Positions 25,284 to 33,741 of a stretch of DNA of 37,093 nt are shown here, one piece after another. Numbering within the stretch: position 1 is the stretch's first letter; every line of letters starts with the position of its first letter. Under the pieces are notes generated by a model. That model did not search any database. It was not told the origin of the DNA and worked only from the letters and a program-made list of their open reading frames with translations. The translations under genes were made by a program, and so were the position numbers. Origin of the DNA: Nitrospirota bacterium (GTDB lineage Bacteria; Nitrospirota; Thermodesulfovibrionia; Thermodesulfovibrionales; UBA6898); contig QKDO01000065.1 of assembly GCA_003252075.1 (NCBI GenBank), forward strand, positions 1 through 37,093, written 5' to 3'.

Positions 25284-27184
25284 TACACCGCCTTTTTCCC
25301 GTATCCTATCCTTTTTAACGCTTCTTCGATCTCATTCAGAATAGCCGGATCGTCAATCGTCGAGGGCACTGAGTATTCCTTGCCGTCAGCAATCCTGCGC
25401 ATGGTCCCCCTCAGAATCTTACCGGAACGTGTTTTCGGCAGCCGTTTGACAATTACCGCCTGTTTAAAGCAGGCAATCGGCCCGATCTTGTCTCTGATCA
25501 TGCTAACAAGTTCCTGCTGGAGTTCCTTCTCGTCCCTCCCTGTTCCGGTCTTTAACACGGCAAGACCGACAGGGACCTGACCTTTCAGCCCGTCTTCGAC
25601 ACCGAAGACCGCGCATTCAGCAATGTCCTTATGGGTAGCAACGATCTCTTCCATTTCTCCTGTAGACAACCGGTGGCCCGCAACATTAATCACATCATCA
25701 ACACGGCCCATGATAAAGACATACCCGTCTTTATCAATATATCCCCCGTCACTGGTAAAATAATAGCCCGGCAAAGGGTTAATATAGGACTCAAGAAATC
25801 TCTTCTCTGCCTGCCAGAGTGTGGGCAGCGTTCCGGGCGGCAGGGGAAGTTTGACCGCAACAAGCCCTTCAGTTTCCGCTTCTACAGGCTTGCCGTTATT
25901 GTCCAGGATCTGCACATCAAAGCCAGGGACCGGCTTAGTCGATGACCCCGGCTTGACGGGGAACACCTCTATCCCCATGCAGTTCGCGGTTATGGGCCAG
26001 CCTGTCTCGGTCTGCCACCAGTGATCGATAACAGGCCGGTCCAGCAGTTTGCTTGCCCAGTGATACGTGTCGGGATCAAGCCTTTCCCCCGCCAGAAAGA
26101 GGTACTTGAATCCTGAGAGGTCGTATTTCTTAAGATAGTCTCCCTTCGGATCGTCTCGCTTTATCGCGCGAAAGGCTGTCGGCGCGGTAAAAAGAACCTT
26201 GACCCCATGCTCGGAAATGACCCTCCAGAATGCGCCCGGATCAGGAGTGCCGACGGGTTTTCCTTCAAATAGGACCGTTGTACAGCCGGTAAGCAGCGGG
26301 CCGTATATTATGTAGGAGTGCCCCACGACCCATCCGACGTCGGATGCTGACCAGTAGACCTCTCCCGGCTTTGTATCATAGATGTTCTCAAAACTCCAGC
26401 GAAGCGCAACAGCATATCCGCCGTTGTCCCTTACGATTCCCTTTGGGGTGCCCGTAGTGCCTGATGTATAGAGAATATAAAGAGGATCGGTCGCCTGCAC
26501 AGGGACACATTCTGCAGGTTGAGCCTTTGACATCATGACGTCCCAGTCAAAATCACGCCCTGCAGCCAGCTCTGCCTTCACAAGAGACCTTTGGTACACG
26601 ATACATTTTTCAGGTTTGTGCGCTGCAAGCTCGATAGCCTTGTCTACCATCGGCTTGTATTCAATGATTTTCTTGCCTTCAATTGCGCCTGATGCGGTTA
26701 CGATGACCTTTGGCTTTGCATCATCGATCCTGATCGCAAGTTCATGAGGAGCAAAACCTCCGAATACCACGGAATGAATGGCACCAAGACGGGCGCAGGC
26801 AAGCATTGCAACAGCGGCCTGGGGCACCATGGGCATATAAATGATGACGGTGTCGCCTTTCGAAACGCCAAGGCTTCTCAGTACACCGGCAAACTTTGAG
26901 ACATGATCGAGAAGCTCTTTATAGGTTATTTTCTGTACGGTGTCCGTCACCGGACTGTCGTAAATAATGGCAGCCTGATCGCCCCTACCGTTCTTCACGT
27001 GGCGGTCCACCGCATTGTAACAGGTGTTCATTACTCCGCCGCTGAACCATCGGTAAAAAGGCCTGTTTGAATCATCAAGGACTTTGTCCCATTTCTTGTA
27101 CCAGTCTATATTTCCGGCAGCCTCAGCCCAGAATCCCTCGGGGTCCTGGATGCTTTTTTCAAATACCTCATCATATCTGCCCAT
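25283..27184 (-). CDS. prpE: Propionate--CoA ligase (acetyl-CoA synthetase family)
   Basis: A 633-residue adenylate-forming enzyme. DPEGFWAEAAGNIDWYKKWD at the N-terminus, PFYRWFSGGVMNTCYNAVDR, the phosphate loop YTSGTTGTPKGI, HWWQTETGWPI, and the C-terminal TRSGKILRGTMRRI (catalytic and potentially acylated lysine) all fit PrpE rather than Acs. It converts propionate, ATP and CoA to propionyl-CoA. An excellent site, GGAGGTAA, lies 5 nt before the ATG. The 207-bp leader holds an inverted repeat and may carry its promoter. Some activity on acetate or acrylate is usual for the family. Confidence 0.93.
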   Translation of the reverse strand: MGRYDEVFEKSIQDPEGFWAEAAGNIDWYKKWDKVLDDSNRPFYRWFSGGVMNTCYNAVDRHVKNGRGDQAAIIYDSPVTDTVQKITYKELLDHVSKFAGVLRSLGVSKGDTVIIYMPMVPQAAVAMLACARLGAIHSVVFGGFAPHELAIRIDDAKPKVIVTASGAIEGKKIIEYKPMVDKAIELAAHKPEKCIVYQRSLVKAELAAGRDFDWDVMMSKAQPAECVPVQATDPLYILYTSGTTGTPKGIVRDNGGYAVALRWSFENIYDTKPGEVYWSASDVGWVVGHSYIIYGPLLTGCTTVLFEGKPVGTPDPGAFWRVISEHGVKVLFTAPTAFRAIKRDDPKGDYLKKYDLSGFKYLFLAGERLDPDTYHWASKLLDRPVIDHWWQTETGWPITANCMGIEVFPVKPGSSTKPVPGFDVQILDNNGKPVEAETEGLVAVKLPLPPGTLPTLWQAEKRFLESYINPLPGYYFTSDGGYIDKDGYVFIMGRVDDVINVAGHRLSTGEMEEIVATHKDIAECAVFGVEDGLKGQVPVGLAVLKTGTGRDEKELQQELVSMIRDKIGPIACFKQAVIVKRLPKTRSGKILRGTMRRIADGKEYSVPSTIDDPAILNEIEEALKRIGYGKKAV

Positions 27185-27217
27185 TGATTACCTCCAGAAA
27201 AATATTTTGTTTTTTCA

Positions 27218-27239
27218 GAATGCACTGAAATCGGCATTC
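27218..27239. promoter_or_regulatory. Inverted repeat upstream of prpE
   Basis: GAATGC (27218-27223) and GCATTC (27234-27239) form a 6-10-6 inverted repeat, centred about 45 bp before the prpE ATG. It could be an operator or a small leader hairpin. No known regulator motif is recognised. Confidence 0.35.
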
Positions 27240-27362
27240 CTTACTTTAATTTGTTATAAACTTTTACCGCCGAGCAGGTTGAATTATTCCGAGGTTATCC
27301 GATAATACATCTTAATGAGTCTATTTTACTTATTTATCACAAAGTTTTCCATATCCTTTTCA

Positions 27363-27381
27363 CTTCCCGGAATCCGGGAAG
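27363..27381 (-). other. Stem-loop just after the acyltransferase gene
   Basis: CTTCCCGG and CCGGGAAG form a perfect 8-bp, G+C-rich stem with a 3-nt AAT loop, 11 nt past the acyltransferase stop on its own strand. No T-run follows in either direction, so it may protect an mRNA 3' end or be factor-assisted rather than act as an intrinsic terminator. Confidence 0.45.
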
Positions 27382-27391
27382 CCGAATGCTG

Positions 27392-28234
27392 TTACGTAAT
27401 CTGGCGTGCCAGGCCGCTCAGAACGGTTCCCGGACCGACTTCGACAAAGGTGTCGGCGCCCTGCGCACGAAGGCCCTTGACGGTGTCAATCCACCGCACA
27501 CTGCTGTAAATCTGTCTAACCAGATTCAGGGCGATGGATTCATCGGTGTACGGCTCGGCACTGCAGTTGGCAATACAGGGGACTTTCAGGCTGCTGAAGC
27601 TGAATCCGGCCAGGAATGCCTCAAACTCTTCTGCTGCGGGTTTCATGTAACGACTGTGGAAGGCACCACTGACGGGAAGGATAACTACCCGACTGGCTCC
27701 TTTTTCCTTTAATTGAGGGGCAAATGTCTCGATTTCGACCTTAAGACCGGATATGACCGTTTGACGCGGAGTGTTGAAATTGGCCACATCAATGCTTCCA
27801 GCGCCGAGCTCGGCCAGGGCCGTGGCAACGGCATCACCGTCCATGCCCAGAATAGCGGCCATACCCCCACCTGTAGCCGCGCTCATAAGGGCACCGCGCT
27901 TCTGGACCAGTTTAAGGCCGGTAGCAAAATCAAAGGCACCGGCAGCATAAAGGGCGTCATATTCTCCCAGGCTATGCCCGATTACGAAATCCGGCCTGAT
28001 CTCCTCGTCTTCGACCTTAGCCAGGAAGCTCAGGACATTGACCGTGTAAAGCGCCGGCTGTGTGTAATCCGTGCGGTTGAGCTTATCGTCTGGATTCACC
28101 AGGCAGAGTTCCTTCATTGAGTAACCGAGAATTGTATCCGCCTCTGCGACCAGGTCAGGATATCGTTCAAAGAGTTCAGCGCCCATACCGAGGGCTTGGG
28201 AACCCTGACCCGGGAACATGAATACCGTAGCCAT
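27392..28234 (-). CDS. Discrete acyltransferase, trans-AT polyketide/FabD type
   Basis: A 280-residue malonyl-CoA:ACP transacylase fold. FPGQGSQ is near the N-terminus, the nucleophile S88 is in IGHSLGEYDALYAAGAFDF, R113 in VQKRGALM, and H193 in VSGAFHSRYM. The long GHSLGEY-x-AL-x-AAGAFDF string and GAFHSRYM are more like stand-alone acyltransferases of trans-AT polyketide or PfaD-like systems than housekeeping FabD. It should load an extender acyl group, probably malonyl, on an acyl carrier protein. No carrier protein or ketosynthase is visible here. AAGGGGTAA precedes the ATG. It lies 5 nt after etfA, so it is in that operon. Confidence 0.82.
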   Translation of the reverse strand: MATVFMFPGQGSQALGMGAELFERYPDLVAEADTILGYSMKELCLVNPDDKLNRTDYTQPALYTVNVLSFLAKVEDEEIRPDFVIGHSLGEYDALYAAGAFDFATGLKLVQKRGALMSAATGGGMAAILGMDGDAVATALAELGAGSIDVANFNTPRQTVISGLKVEIETFAPQLKEKGASRVVILPVSGAFHSRYMKPAAEEFEAFLAGFSFSSLKVPCIANCSAEPYTDESIALNLVRQIYSSVRWIDTVKGLRAQGADTFVEVGPGTVLSGLARQIT

Positions 28235-28239
28235 AAAAA

Positions 28240-29424
28240 TTACCCCTTTACGTCCCTGATTTTTTTGGTGAGCAGCGGGACGATTTCGTGTACGTCACCC
28301 ACGATGCCGTAGGTGGCAACACTGAAAATCGGCGCATCGGGGTTCTTGTTGATCGCAATGATAATATCGGATGACTGCATGCCCACGAGATGCTGCACTG
28401 CTCCGGATATGCCGCAAGCGATATAGATTTTCGGACCTACAGTCTTGCCGGTCTGCCCCACCTGATGACGGTAGGGGATCCATCCTTCATCGACTGCAGC
28501 ACGGGAAGCGGCAACCGAGGCGCCGAGCACCGCGGCAAGTTCATTGAGGAGCTGAAACCCCTTCTCGCCGCCCATTCCCCGGCCGCCGGCAACGATGATA
28601 TTCGCGTCCTGCAGATTGATCGCTGTCTCGGCGACTTCCTTCACGGTCTCCACGACCTTGGTGCGGGAAGATATACCTTTGGCGCTGACCGCCACGATCT
28701 CTCCCTTCCGTGCTGGGTCGTATTCACCCCTTTTCATTACGCGAGGACGCACTGTCGCCATCTGCGGCCGCGCATGAGGACAAAAGATCGTTGCCATGAT
28801 ATTGCCGCCGAATGCCGGTCTGATCTGGAGGAGATTTCCCGTCTCAGCATCTATCTCAAGAGACGTGCAGTCAGCGGTAAGCCCCGCCCGCAGCTTGGCG
28901 GCAACCCTCGGGAAAAAAGACCTGCCGATCGGCGTTGCACCGGTGAGAACGATCTCGGGCTTCTGCTCCACGATCAATTTGGAGAGGAGTGCAGCGTACG
29001 GTTCGTCGTTGAAAGCGCTCAGCATGGGATCATCGCAGTGAAACACTCTATCAGCCCCCCAGCGGATAAGTTCTTCTGCGTCACCGGCAGTGCCTCCGAA
29101 AAGCACCGCCACAAGCTCAGTGCCGCGCTTTTCCGCAAGTCCCTTGCCTGCGCCGAGCAGTTCAAGTGATACACCGGCAATCTTCCCGTCACGCTGCTCT
29201 GCAAAAACCCACACCCCTTTGCCTTGGGCAGTCTCCCTGGCATCCGACGCCTCTTTGACCTCGGATATGGCCCCTTCCGGGCATACGCTAAGGCAGGCCC
29301 TGCAGAGCTGGCAGAGTTCTGTTATTTCTGCCTTGCCGTCCTTCATCACGATCGCGTCATACGGACAGGACTGCAGGCATGCCTCACAGCCGGAACATAA
29401 ATTCTTGTTTACCTTTATATACAT
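28240..29424 (-). CDS. etfA: Electron transfer flavoprotein alpha with ferredoxin domain
   Basis: A 394-residue EtfA. The first 50 residues are a two-cluster ferredoxin with C10, C13, C16, C20 and C38, C41, C44, C48. The usual alpha domain follows, and the C-terminal FAD domain has GGRGMGGEKGFQLLNELA, the VGQTGKTVGPKIYIACGISG signature and INKNPDAPIFSVATYGIVGD. EtfA with an added ferredoxin domain is known from the caffeyl-CoA reductase complex (CarE) and other anaerobes. The ATG overlaps the etfB stop by 10 nt. No acyl-CoA dehydrogenase lies beside it, so its electron donor is encoded elsewhere. Confidence 0.93.
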   Translation of the reverse strand: MYIKVNKNLCSGCEACLQSCPYDAIVMKDGKAEITELCQLCRACLSVCPEGAISEVKEASDARETAQGKGVWVFAEQRDGKIAGVSLELLGAGKGLAEKRGTELVAVLFGGTAGDAEELIRWGADRVFHCDDPMLSAFNDEPYAALLSKLIVEQKPEIVLTGATPIGRSFFPRVAAKLRAGLTADCTSLEIDAETGNLLQIRPAFGGNIMATIFCPHARPQMATVRPRVMKRGEYDPARKGEIVAVSAKGISSRTKVVETVKEVAETAINLQDANIIVAGGRGMGGEKGFQLLNELAAVLGASVAASRAAVDEGWIPYRHQVGQTGKTVGPKIYIACGISGAVQHLVGMQSSDIIIAINKNPDAPIFSVATYGIVGDVHEIVPLLTKKIRDVKG

Positions 29425-30197
29425 TTCAGTCCCACCAGTTCCTTGACCAGCGTATTGATCTTCTCCTCATCAGTTCCTTCCAGCATCTTCCTGTCCTTCT
29501 TCGTTCCAGGAGCAAAGATGTTCTTGACCTGAGTCGGTGATCCCTTCAGTCCGAGATCGCTCTCAGCCGCGTTGATATCGGCAGCCGACATTTTTCTGAT
29601 CTCTGCCTTCTTGGCAGCCATTTTTCCCTTCAGGGATGGCATCCTCGGCACGTTCAGCTCCTTGACAACGGTCAGAAGAACAGGGAGCGAGGACTCCAGC
29701 AGATCAAAGCCGTCGTCCATGAGCCGCTGGACGACCAGCCTGTCTGTCGAGACATCAACGATCTTCCGTATATAGGAGATATGCGGGATATCCATGAACT
29801 CAGCTATCTCGGGACCGACCTGCGCGGTATCGCCGTCTATTGCCTGTTTGCCGCAAAGGATCACATCGGCCCCGATATGCGCTATAGCCTTTGAGAGCGT
29901 GTAGGCAGTCGCCCAGGTATCAGAACCTGCAAATGCCCGGTCCGTCAGAAGCACTGCATCGTCGGCCCCCATGGCAATGGCGTCACGGAGCGCTGCCTCT
30001 GCCTGGGGAGGCCCCATGGTCAGTACCGTGACTTTTCCCCCGGTTTTTTCCCTGATTTGAAGCCCTGCTTCGATTGCATGCACATCATAGGGATTGATGA
30101 TCGTGGGCACGCCGTCCCTGATAAGCGTATTCGTCTCGGGATTGATCCTGACCTCTGCGCTGTCAGGCACCTGTTTGATGCAAACAACTATCCTCAT
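29415..30197 (-). CDS. etfB: Electron transfer flavoprotein beta subunit
   Basis: A 260-residue EtfB beginning MRIVVCIKQVPDSAEVRI, then NPYDVHAIEAGLQIRE, GGKVTVLTMGPPQAE, GADDAVLLTDRAFAGSDTWATA, and the DGDTAQVGPEIAEFM signature. It binds the AMP or second flavin and pairs with EtfA for electron transfer from acyl-CoA dehydrogenases or similar enzymes. GAGAGGA lies about 8 nt before the ATG. It heads the minus-strand run of acyl-CoA genes. Whether the pair bifurcates electrons cannot be settled by eye. Confidence 0.94.
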   Translation of the reverse strand: MRIVVCIKQVPDSAEVRINPETNTLIRDGVPTIINPYDVHAIEAGLQIREKTGGKVTVLTMGPPQAEAALRDAIAMGADDAVLLTDRAFAGSDTWATAYTLSKAIAHIGADVILCGKQAIDGDTAQVGPEIAEFMDIPHISYIRKIVDVSTDRLVVQRLMDDGFDLLESSLPVLLTVVKELNVPRMPSLKGKMAAKKAEIRKMSAADINAAESDLGLKGSPTQVKNIFAPGTKKDRKMLEGTDEEKINTLVKELVGLKCI

Positions 30198-30301
30198 ATG
30201 CGCGGTCCTCTCGATTTATAGAGAAATACTGAAGAGATATGCTGCTTTTTAAAAGTAAAGAATTCTATCACAGCAGGTTTTTCAGCGTCAACGAAGTGAG
30301 A

Positions 30302-30751
30302 TCAGAACGTGGACGGGTCTTCGGGCGGAAGCGCATCTACATCAAAGGGCATGACCTCAAGCCTTCTCATGAGCGACTCGAACTGGCCGAGCATTGGTCC
30401 ATAGTCAAAACCGGTCATCTCTTCGTATGCTGCCGTATCGACCAGTTTCTCAAACGATTTGAGGTCAAAAGAACGATCCAGAACACCGGAAGACTCCAGC
30501 ACCCTGATCATGGCCTTTTCGTCCGTCAGGTCAATCGCTTCTTTTGTCCTGAACTCTTCCCGGTGTTCAGGCGCCATAAGGTACCAGCGCAGAGCAAAAA
30601 TGAGCGCATCATACAGCGTTACAATGCCTGCAGAGATCTTTCCCTGCGACAGTCTTCGCTTGCCGCCACGGATATGAAGCCTCGCCCTGAGCAGTGCACC
30701 TTCAGGCCTCTTGAAGCTATCCTCCGTACTCATCAACCCGAAATGCGGCAT
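30302..30751 (-). CDS. Helical hypothetical protein
   Basis: About 149 residues from the ATG at 30751, which has GGGGAGA about 8 nt upstream; an open frame extends 23 codons further up but lacks such a site. The protein is alpha-helical and soluble, with a basic ARLHIRGGKRRLSQG helix, GIVTLYDALIFALRWYL, and an acidic, proline-containing C-terminus. The helix pattern resembles HEPN-like domains, but the R-x4-6-H nuclease motif is not evident. It lies 104 bp upstream of etfB on the same strand. Function unknown. Confidence 0.7.
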   Translation of the reverse strand: MPHFGLMSTEDSFKRPEGALLRARLHIRGGKRRLSQGKISAGIVTLYDALIFALRWYLMAPEHREEFRTKEAIDLTDEKAMIRVLESSGVLDRSFDLKSFEKLVDTAAYEEMTGFDYGPMLGQFESLMRRLEVMPFDVDALPPEDPSTF

Positions 30752-30950
30752 CTCAAATCTCCCCTTCGTAACATCCCGTGTGGTATCTGCATACAAGCTG
30801 TCGACGTGAGTACAGAACATCCTTTGCCATCGCTACCGCTGCAGGAACATCCGCAGATTACCTGGCATGTGCAGAATCAGATAGGAGGATCTAAGCTTCA
30901 AAAACCACGCTGCGATTTATCATGGCTTTTAGGGATGCATGCCAACAGAC

Positions 30951-31454
30951 TTATTGGGCTTCTTTTCTCCCTTTCAGCATCTCCCTATCATACTTGCCTG
31001 CAGCAAGCTTATCTTTCATGACATCCGGGAATATAAAAATCGCTCCATCGTCAATCTTCTTCTTTTTCACCGCCAGACGCAACTCCCATTTCCCGTCTTT
31101 GGGCAGACCTGCGCTTGCCACAAGATACAACCCTCCGCCTTTTTCCTTCACCCTAAGCGGTTCGGCATTTCCTGTCACGATCACATCAAGTTTTGCATCC
31201 TCGACATCCTCATCATGAAGGTCATGGATAACGACCCCGATCACATCTTTTCCTATCGCGTACTCCTTGTCATCGAGCAGGATCTCTATGCTCACTTGCC
31301 CTTTCTCCGAAATCGCAAATAGCGTCTCATGGAAATGTTTTGTGAACGCAGCCGATTCCCCGGCCTCAACTTTCGCAGGCGAGACAGGAACCTGTACGAC
31401 TAAAGCGAACAGCACGATCAACATACCCGCTGCATATACCAAGAGCTTTTTCAT
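30951..31454 (-). CDS. Exported YtkA/FixH-like protein
   Basis: About 167 residues from the ATG at 31454, preceded by AAGGGGGAA; a start seven codons upstream is possible but less well supported. A signal peptide or anchor (KKLLVYAAGMLIVLFALVV) is followed by a beta-sandwich-like region (VSIEILLDDKEYAIGKDVIG, DVEDAKLDVIVTG, GLYLVASAGLPKDGKWELRLAV) of the YtkA/FixH kind, then a lysine-rich tail. Such domains act in the periplasm and often accompany metal transport or oxidase assembly genes. The porin-like gene lies 17 nt upstream, so the two form an operon. The role is uncertain. Confidence 0.7.
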   Translation of the reverse strand: MKKLLVYAAGMLIVLFALVVQVPVSPAKVEAGESAAFTKHFHETLFAISEKGQVSIEILLDDKEYAIGKDVIGVVIHDLHDEDVEDAKLDVIVTGNAEPLRVKEKGGGLYLVASAGLPKDGKWELRLAVKKKKIDDGAIFIFPDVMKDKLAAGKYDREMLKGRKEAQ

Positions 31455-31471
31455 AGTTCCCCCTTCTTTCG

Positions 31472-32437
31472 TCACAGGCTGAAACTGAGGCCGAAAAGGA
31501 CCTTACAATTCGTATCGTCCTGAATACCGTTCAGGTCTTGCAGGACAGGAATACTGAAAGACAGGAAAGCGGATGCTTTCTTCCCTATCACGAGTCGGCT
31601 TCCCGGAGAGATAAAGATCATGTTGCCGCCGCTATTGCCATCCCAGGTTCCATGGATCTTCTGTTTTTCCTTCCACTCGCCATTCAACTCGAGTATAAGG
31701 TCCCAGTCCATGTCCGCAACAGAAGTCCTGTACGAAGCTGCAGCATTATAACTGAATATATCCCCAAGATTGGTGACCTGCGTTCCGCCATTGCTGATCA
31801 TGTACTGCAGGTTCGCATCAAATGATAGCTTGCCAATTCTTTTTGTGGCAGCAATACCGAAGATAGGGCTCCAGGCACCGGTGCCGGGGAGAAATTCGGC
31901 CTCGAAGGTCTCCCCGTGGATGTCCCTGGCGTTCGTCTTGCCCGTAGGCATCCTCAGACCTCCTAACGCAGCAGCCTCAAACTTATTGTCCGTCTTCAGG
32001 AAACGGTATTGCGCCATGACGGTCAGATCTCCAAACCCTTTGGAGTCGCCATGGACATGGATCTCATCGGGCTCGTCGCTATGGGCTTCCCTGATATTAT
32101 TCACCTCTGCATAGGGAATATTGAGGCTTACGGTAAGGTCGCTGGTGATACCGTATCCCACACCTATGATAGTGTGGAATATCGAGTCAGCCGTATGAGC
32201 ATCCTTGCCCCGTTCAGAAAATCCGAGGAGCTCGCTGTCAGAGAAGGAATCAAGGTTTATGAATTCAGCCTGCACAGCCAATGAGAAGATGCCCCGTGAA
32301 AGCGTTGTGGCAGATGTCGTCCGGATGGGGCCGGCCTGGCTTAATCCGGCACCTCCTGAAGGATGGTGTGCAGATGCCGTGGCCGCGAAGAACAGAATAC
32401 CTATTGCTGCAAAAACAAAAGCTTTTTTTATCAGCAT
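31472..32437 (-). CDS. Outer-membrane porin-like transporter protein
   Basis: A 321-residue protein with a clear signal peptide ending ATASA before HHPSGGAG. Many alternating amphipathic strands follow (SLAVQAEFI, GVGYGITSDLTVSLNIPYAE, FGDLTVMAQYRFL, KLSFDANLQYMIS, VLFGLSFSL) and the chain ends in a hydrophobic strand, as beta-barrels do. It resembles the MetA/phenol-degradation transporter superfamily. The histidines after the cleavage site and in EIHVHGD suggest possible metal handling. It heads a two-gene operon with the YtkA-like gene and is divergent from the protoglobin gene. Confidence 0.78.
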   Translation of the reverse strand: MLIKKAFVFAAIGILFFAATASAHHPSGGAGLSQAGPIRTTSATTLSRGIFSLAVQAEFINLDSFSDSELLGFSERGKDAHTADSIFHTIIGVGYGITSDLTVSLNIPYAEVNNIREAHSDEPDEIHVHGDSKGFGDLTVMAQYRFLKTDNKFEAAALGGLRMPTGKTNARDIHGETFEAEFLPGTGAWSPIFGIAATKRIGKLSFDANLQYMISNGGTQVTNLGDIFSYNAAASYRTSVADMDWDLILELNGEWKEKQKIHGTWDGNSGGNMIFISPGSRLVIGKKASAFLSFSIPVLQDLNGIQDDTNCKVLFGLSFSL

Positions 32438-32536
32438 GGAAGCCCCCTGTTGCCATTTTCTAATAATCTATCACACTTTTTGTTTTTATACACGTTGGAT
32501 ACATTTGCGCTGATTTTTGGTAATATATGATCCGTC

Positions 32537-33688
32537 ATGCTGAATATCCCGGCACCCTACGAAAAGCTCCTCCAGTTCCAGGAAAGCCTCGGCCTGACCG
32601 AGGATTCCCTCACACAGCTCGACCCGTACCGTGACCTCTTCGTTTCAAAAAAGGACGAGTTCGCCGCGTACTTCCATCTGGTCTTCCAGGGAATCCCGGA
32701 GGCAAAGCTTGTTCTTGATTATGAAGAAAGACCGGGCCTCATGCTCAGGATATGGTCGCACTGGTTCGAGAGGATATTCAGGTCAAAGCTCGACCAAGAA
32801 CTGTATTCCTATCTCTGGAGAATAGGCCTCCGCCATGTGGAAGTAAACCTCGACCAGCGTTTTTCGAACCTCGGTTTCTCAGTCATCCGGCAGTTCTGTC
32901 ACAAGATCATACTGGTGGAGATCGAGCATGGCAGCCGAACGCGACTGCTCCAGCTCATCGATACCGTCATGGACCTTTGCCTGCTGATTGAGACAAGCGC
33001 ATATATCGAGGCAACCACCCGCTGCGATATCGAGATCATCAAGGGGATAGCAGACAGGGTCAGAAACCCTGTCACGGTAATCGGCGGGAGCATAAAGCGC
33101 CTTCAGAAGAAAGTTGAGGCAGACAACCCTGCCTTCGGGGTGTACGAATCGCTCCTGTCAGAGAACAGCCGGCTCGAGCATATGGTCACGGACATCAAGA
33201 CGTACTTCGAGATGTTCCAGGAAGATGCGGTATTCGGCATTCTAGAACTGGAGCCCCTGATCAGAAAAACTCTGGAGCGCCTCGGCCTCAATAGTAAATT
33301 CGCCCACGTCAAATGCGAAACAGCCATTTCTCCGGCTGCAGCAAGCATTATTGCCGATGCCCGCGACATGGAATATATGTTCTACCACCTCCTCGAGAAC
33401 AGTTTCGAGGCCGTTGACCCGGCTGCCCCCCGGGTAAGGATATCATCCCGCGTTGTTGAGCAGCCGCATCCCGGCATCATGATCGAAGTCTTTAACACCG
33501 GCAGGCCGATCAAGGAGGAAGAGTTCGATAAGTTCGCCACGCCCTTCTTCTCGACAAAGCCCGCAGGCACCGGCTTTGGCATACCGATAATACGTCTTGC
33601 CGTCCGCAAGAACCATGGGAAGGTGATCTTTCTTCCGGCCCGCGATGAGGGTATGATCGTCATGATAACCCTGCCTCACAGCCGTTGA
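32537..33688 (+). CDS. Protoglobin-type heme sensor fused to a pseudo-histidine kinase
   Basis: A 383-residue soluble protein. Residues about 10-165 form a globin-coupled-sensor/protoglobin domain with the probable proximal heme histidine H100 in RIGLRHVEVNLDQRF. The following DHp-like helix, IADRVRNPVTVIGGSIKRL, aligns with the usual HEIRNPLTVIGG except that the phospho-accepting histidine is Asp173. The ATPase domain retains an N-box-like LLENSFEAVD and GTGFGIPIIRLAVRKNHG, but the G1 box is altered (VFNTGRPI for DNGPGI). It may bind O2, NO or CO and act by conformational change. Its stop lies before the preferred start of the ECF sigma gene. The ribosome site is weak. Confidence 0.82.
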   Translation: MLNIPAPYEKLLQFQESLGLTEDSLTQLDPYRDLFVSKKDEFAAYFHLVFQGIPEAKLVLDYEERPGLMLRIWSHWFERIFRSKLDQELYSYLWRIGLRHVEVNLDQRFSNLGFSVIRQFCHKIILVEIEHGSRTRLLQLIDTVMDLCLLIETSAYIEATTRCDIEIIKGIADRVRNPVTVIGGSIKRLQKKVEADNPAFGVYESLLSENSRLEHMVTDIKTYFEMFQEDAVFGILELEPLIRKTLERLGLNSKFAHVKCETAISPAAASIIADARDMEYMFYHLLENSFEAVDPAAPRVRISSRVVEQPHPGIMIEVFNTGRPIKEEEFDKFATPFFSTKPAGTGFGIPIIRLAVRKNHGKVIFLPARDEGMIVMITLPHSR

Positions 33689-33741
33689 CCGGAACAAAAT
33701 TTACCTTTCGCCTGTCTTATCCTGTGAAGACCGCTGATACG

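Noticed and set aside
30239-31021. A 260-codon plus-strand frame opposite two minus-strand genes
   Set aside because: It runs antisense to genes with good starts and ribosome sites, and its composition is that of a shadow frame.
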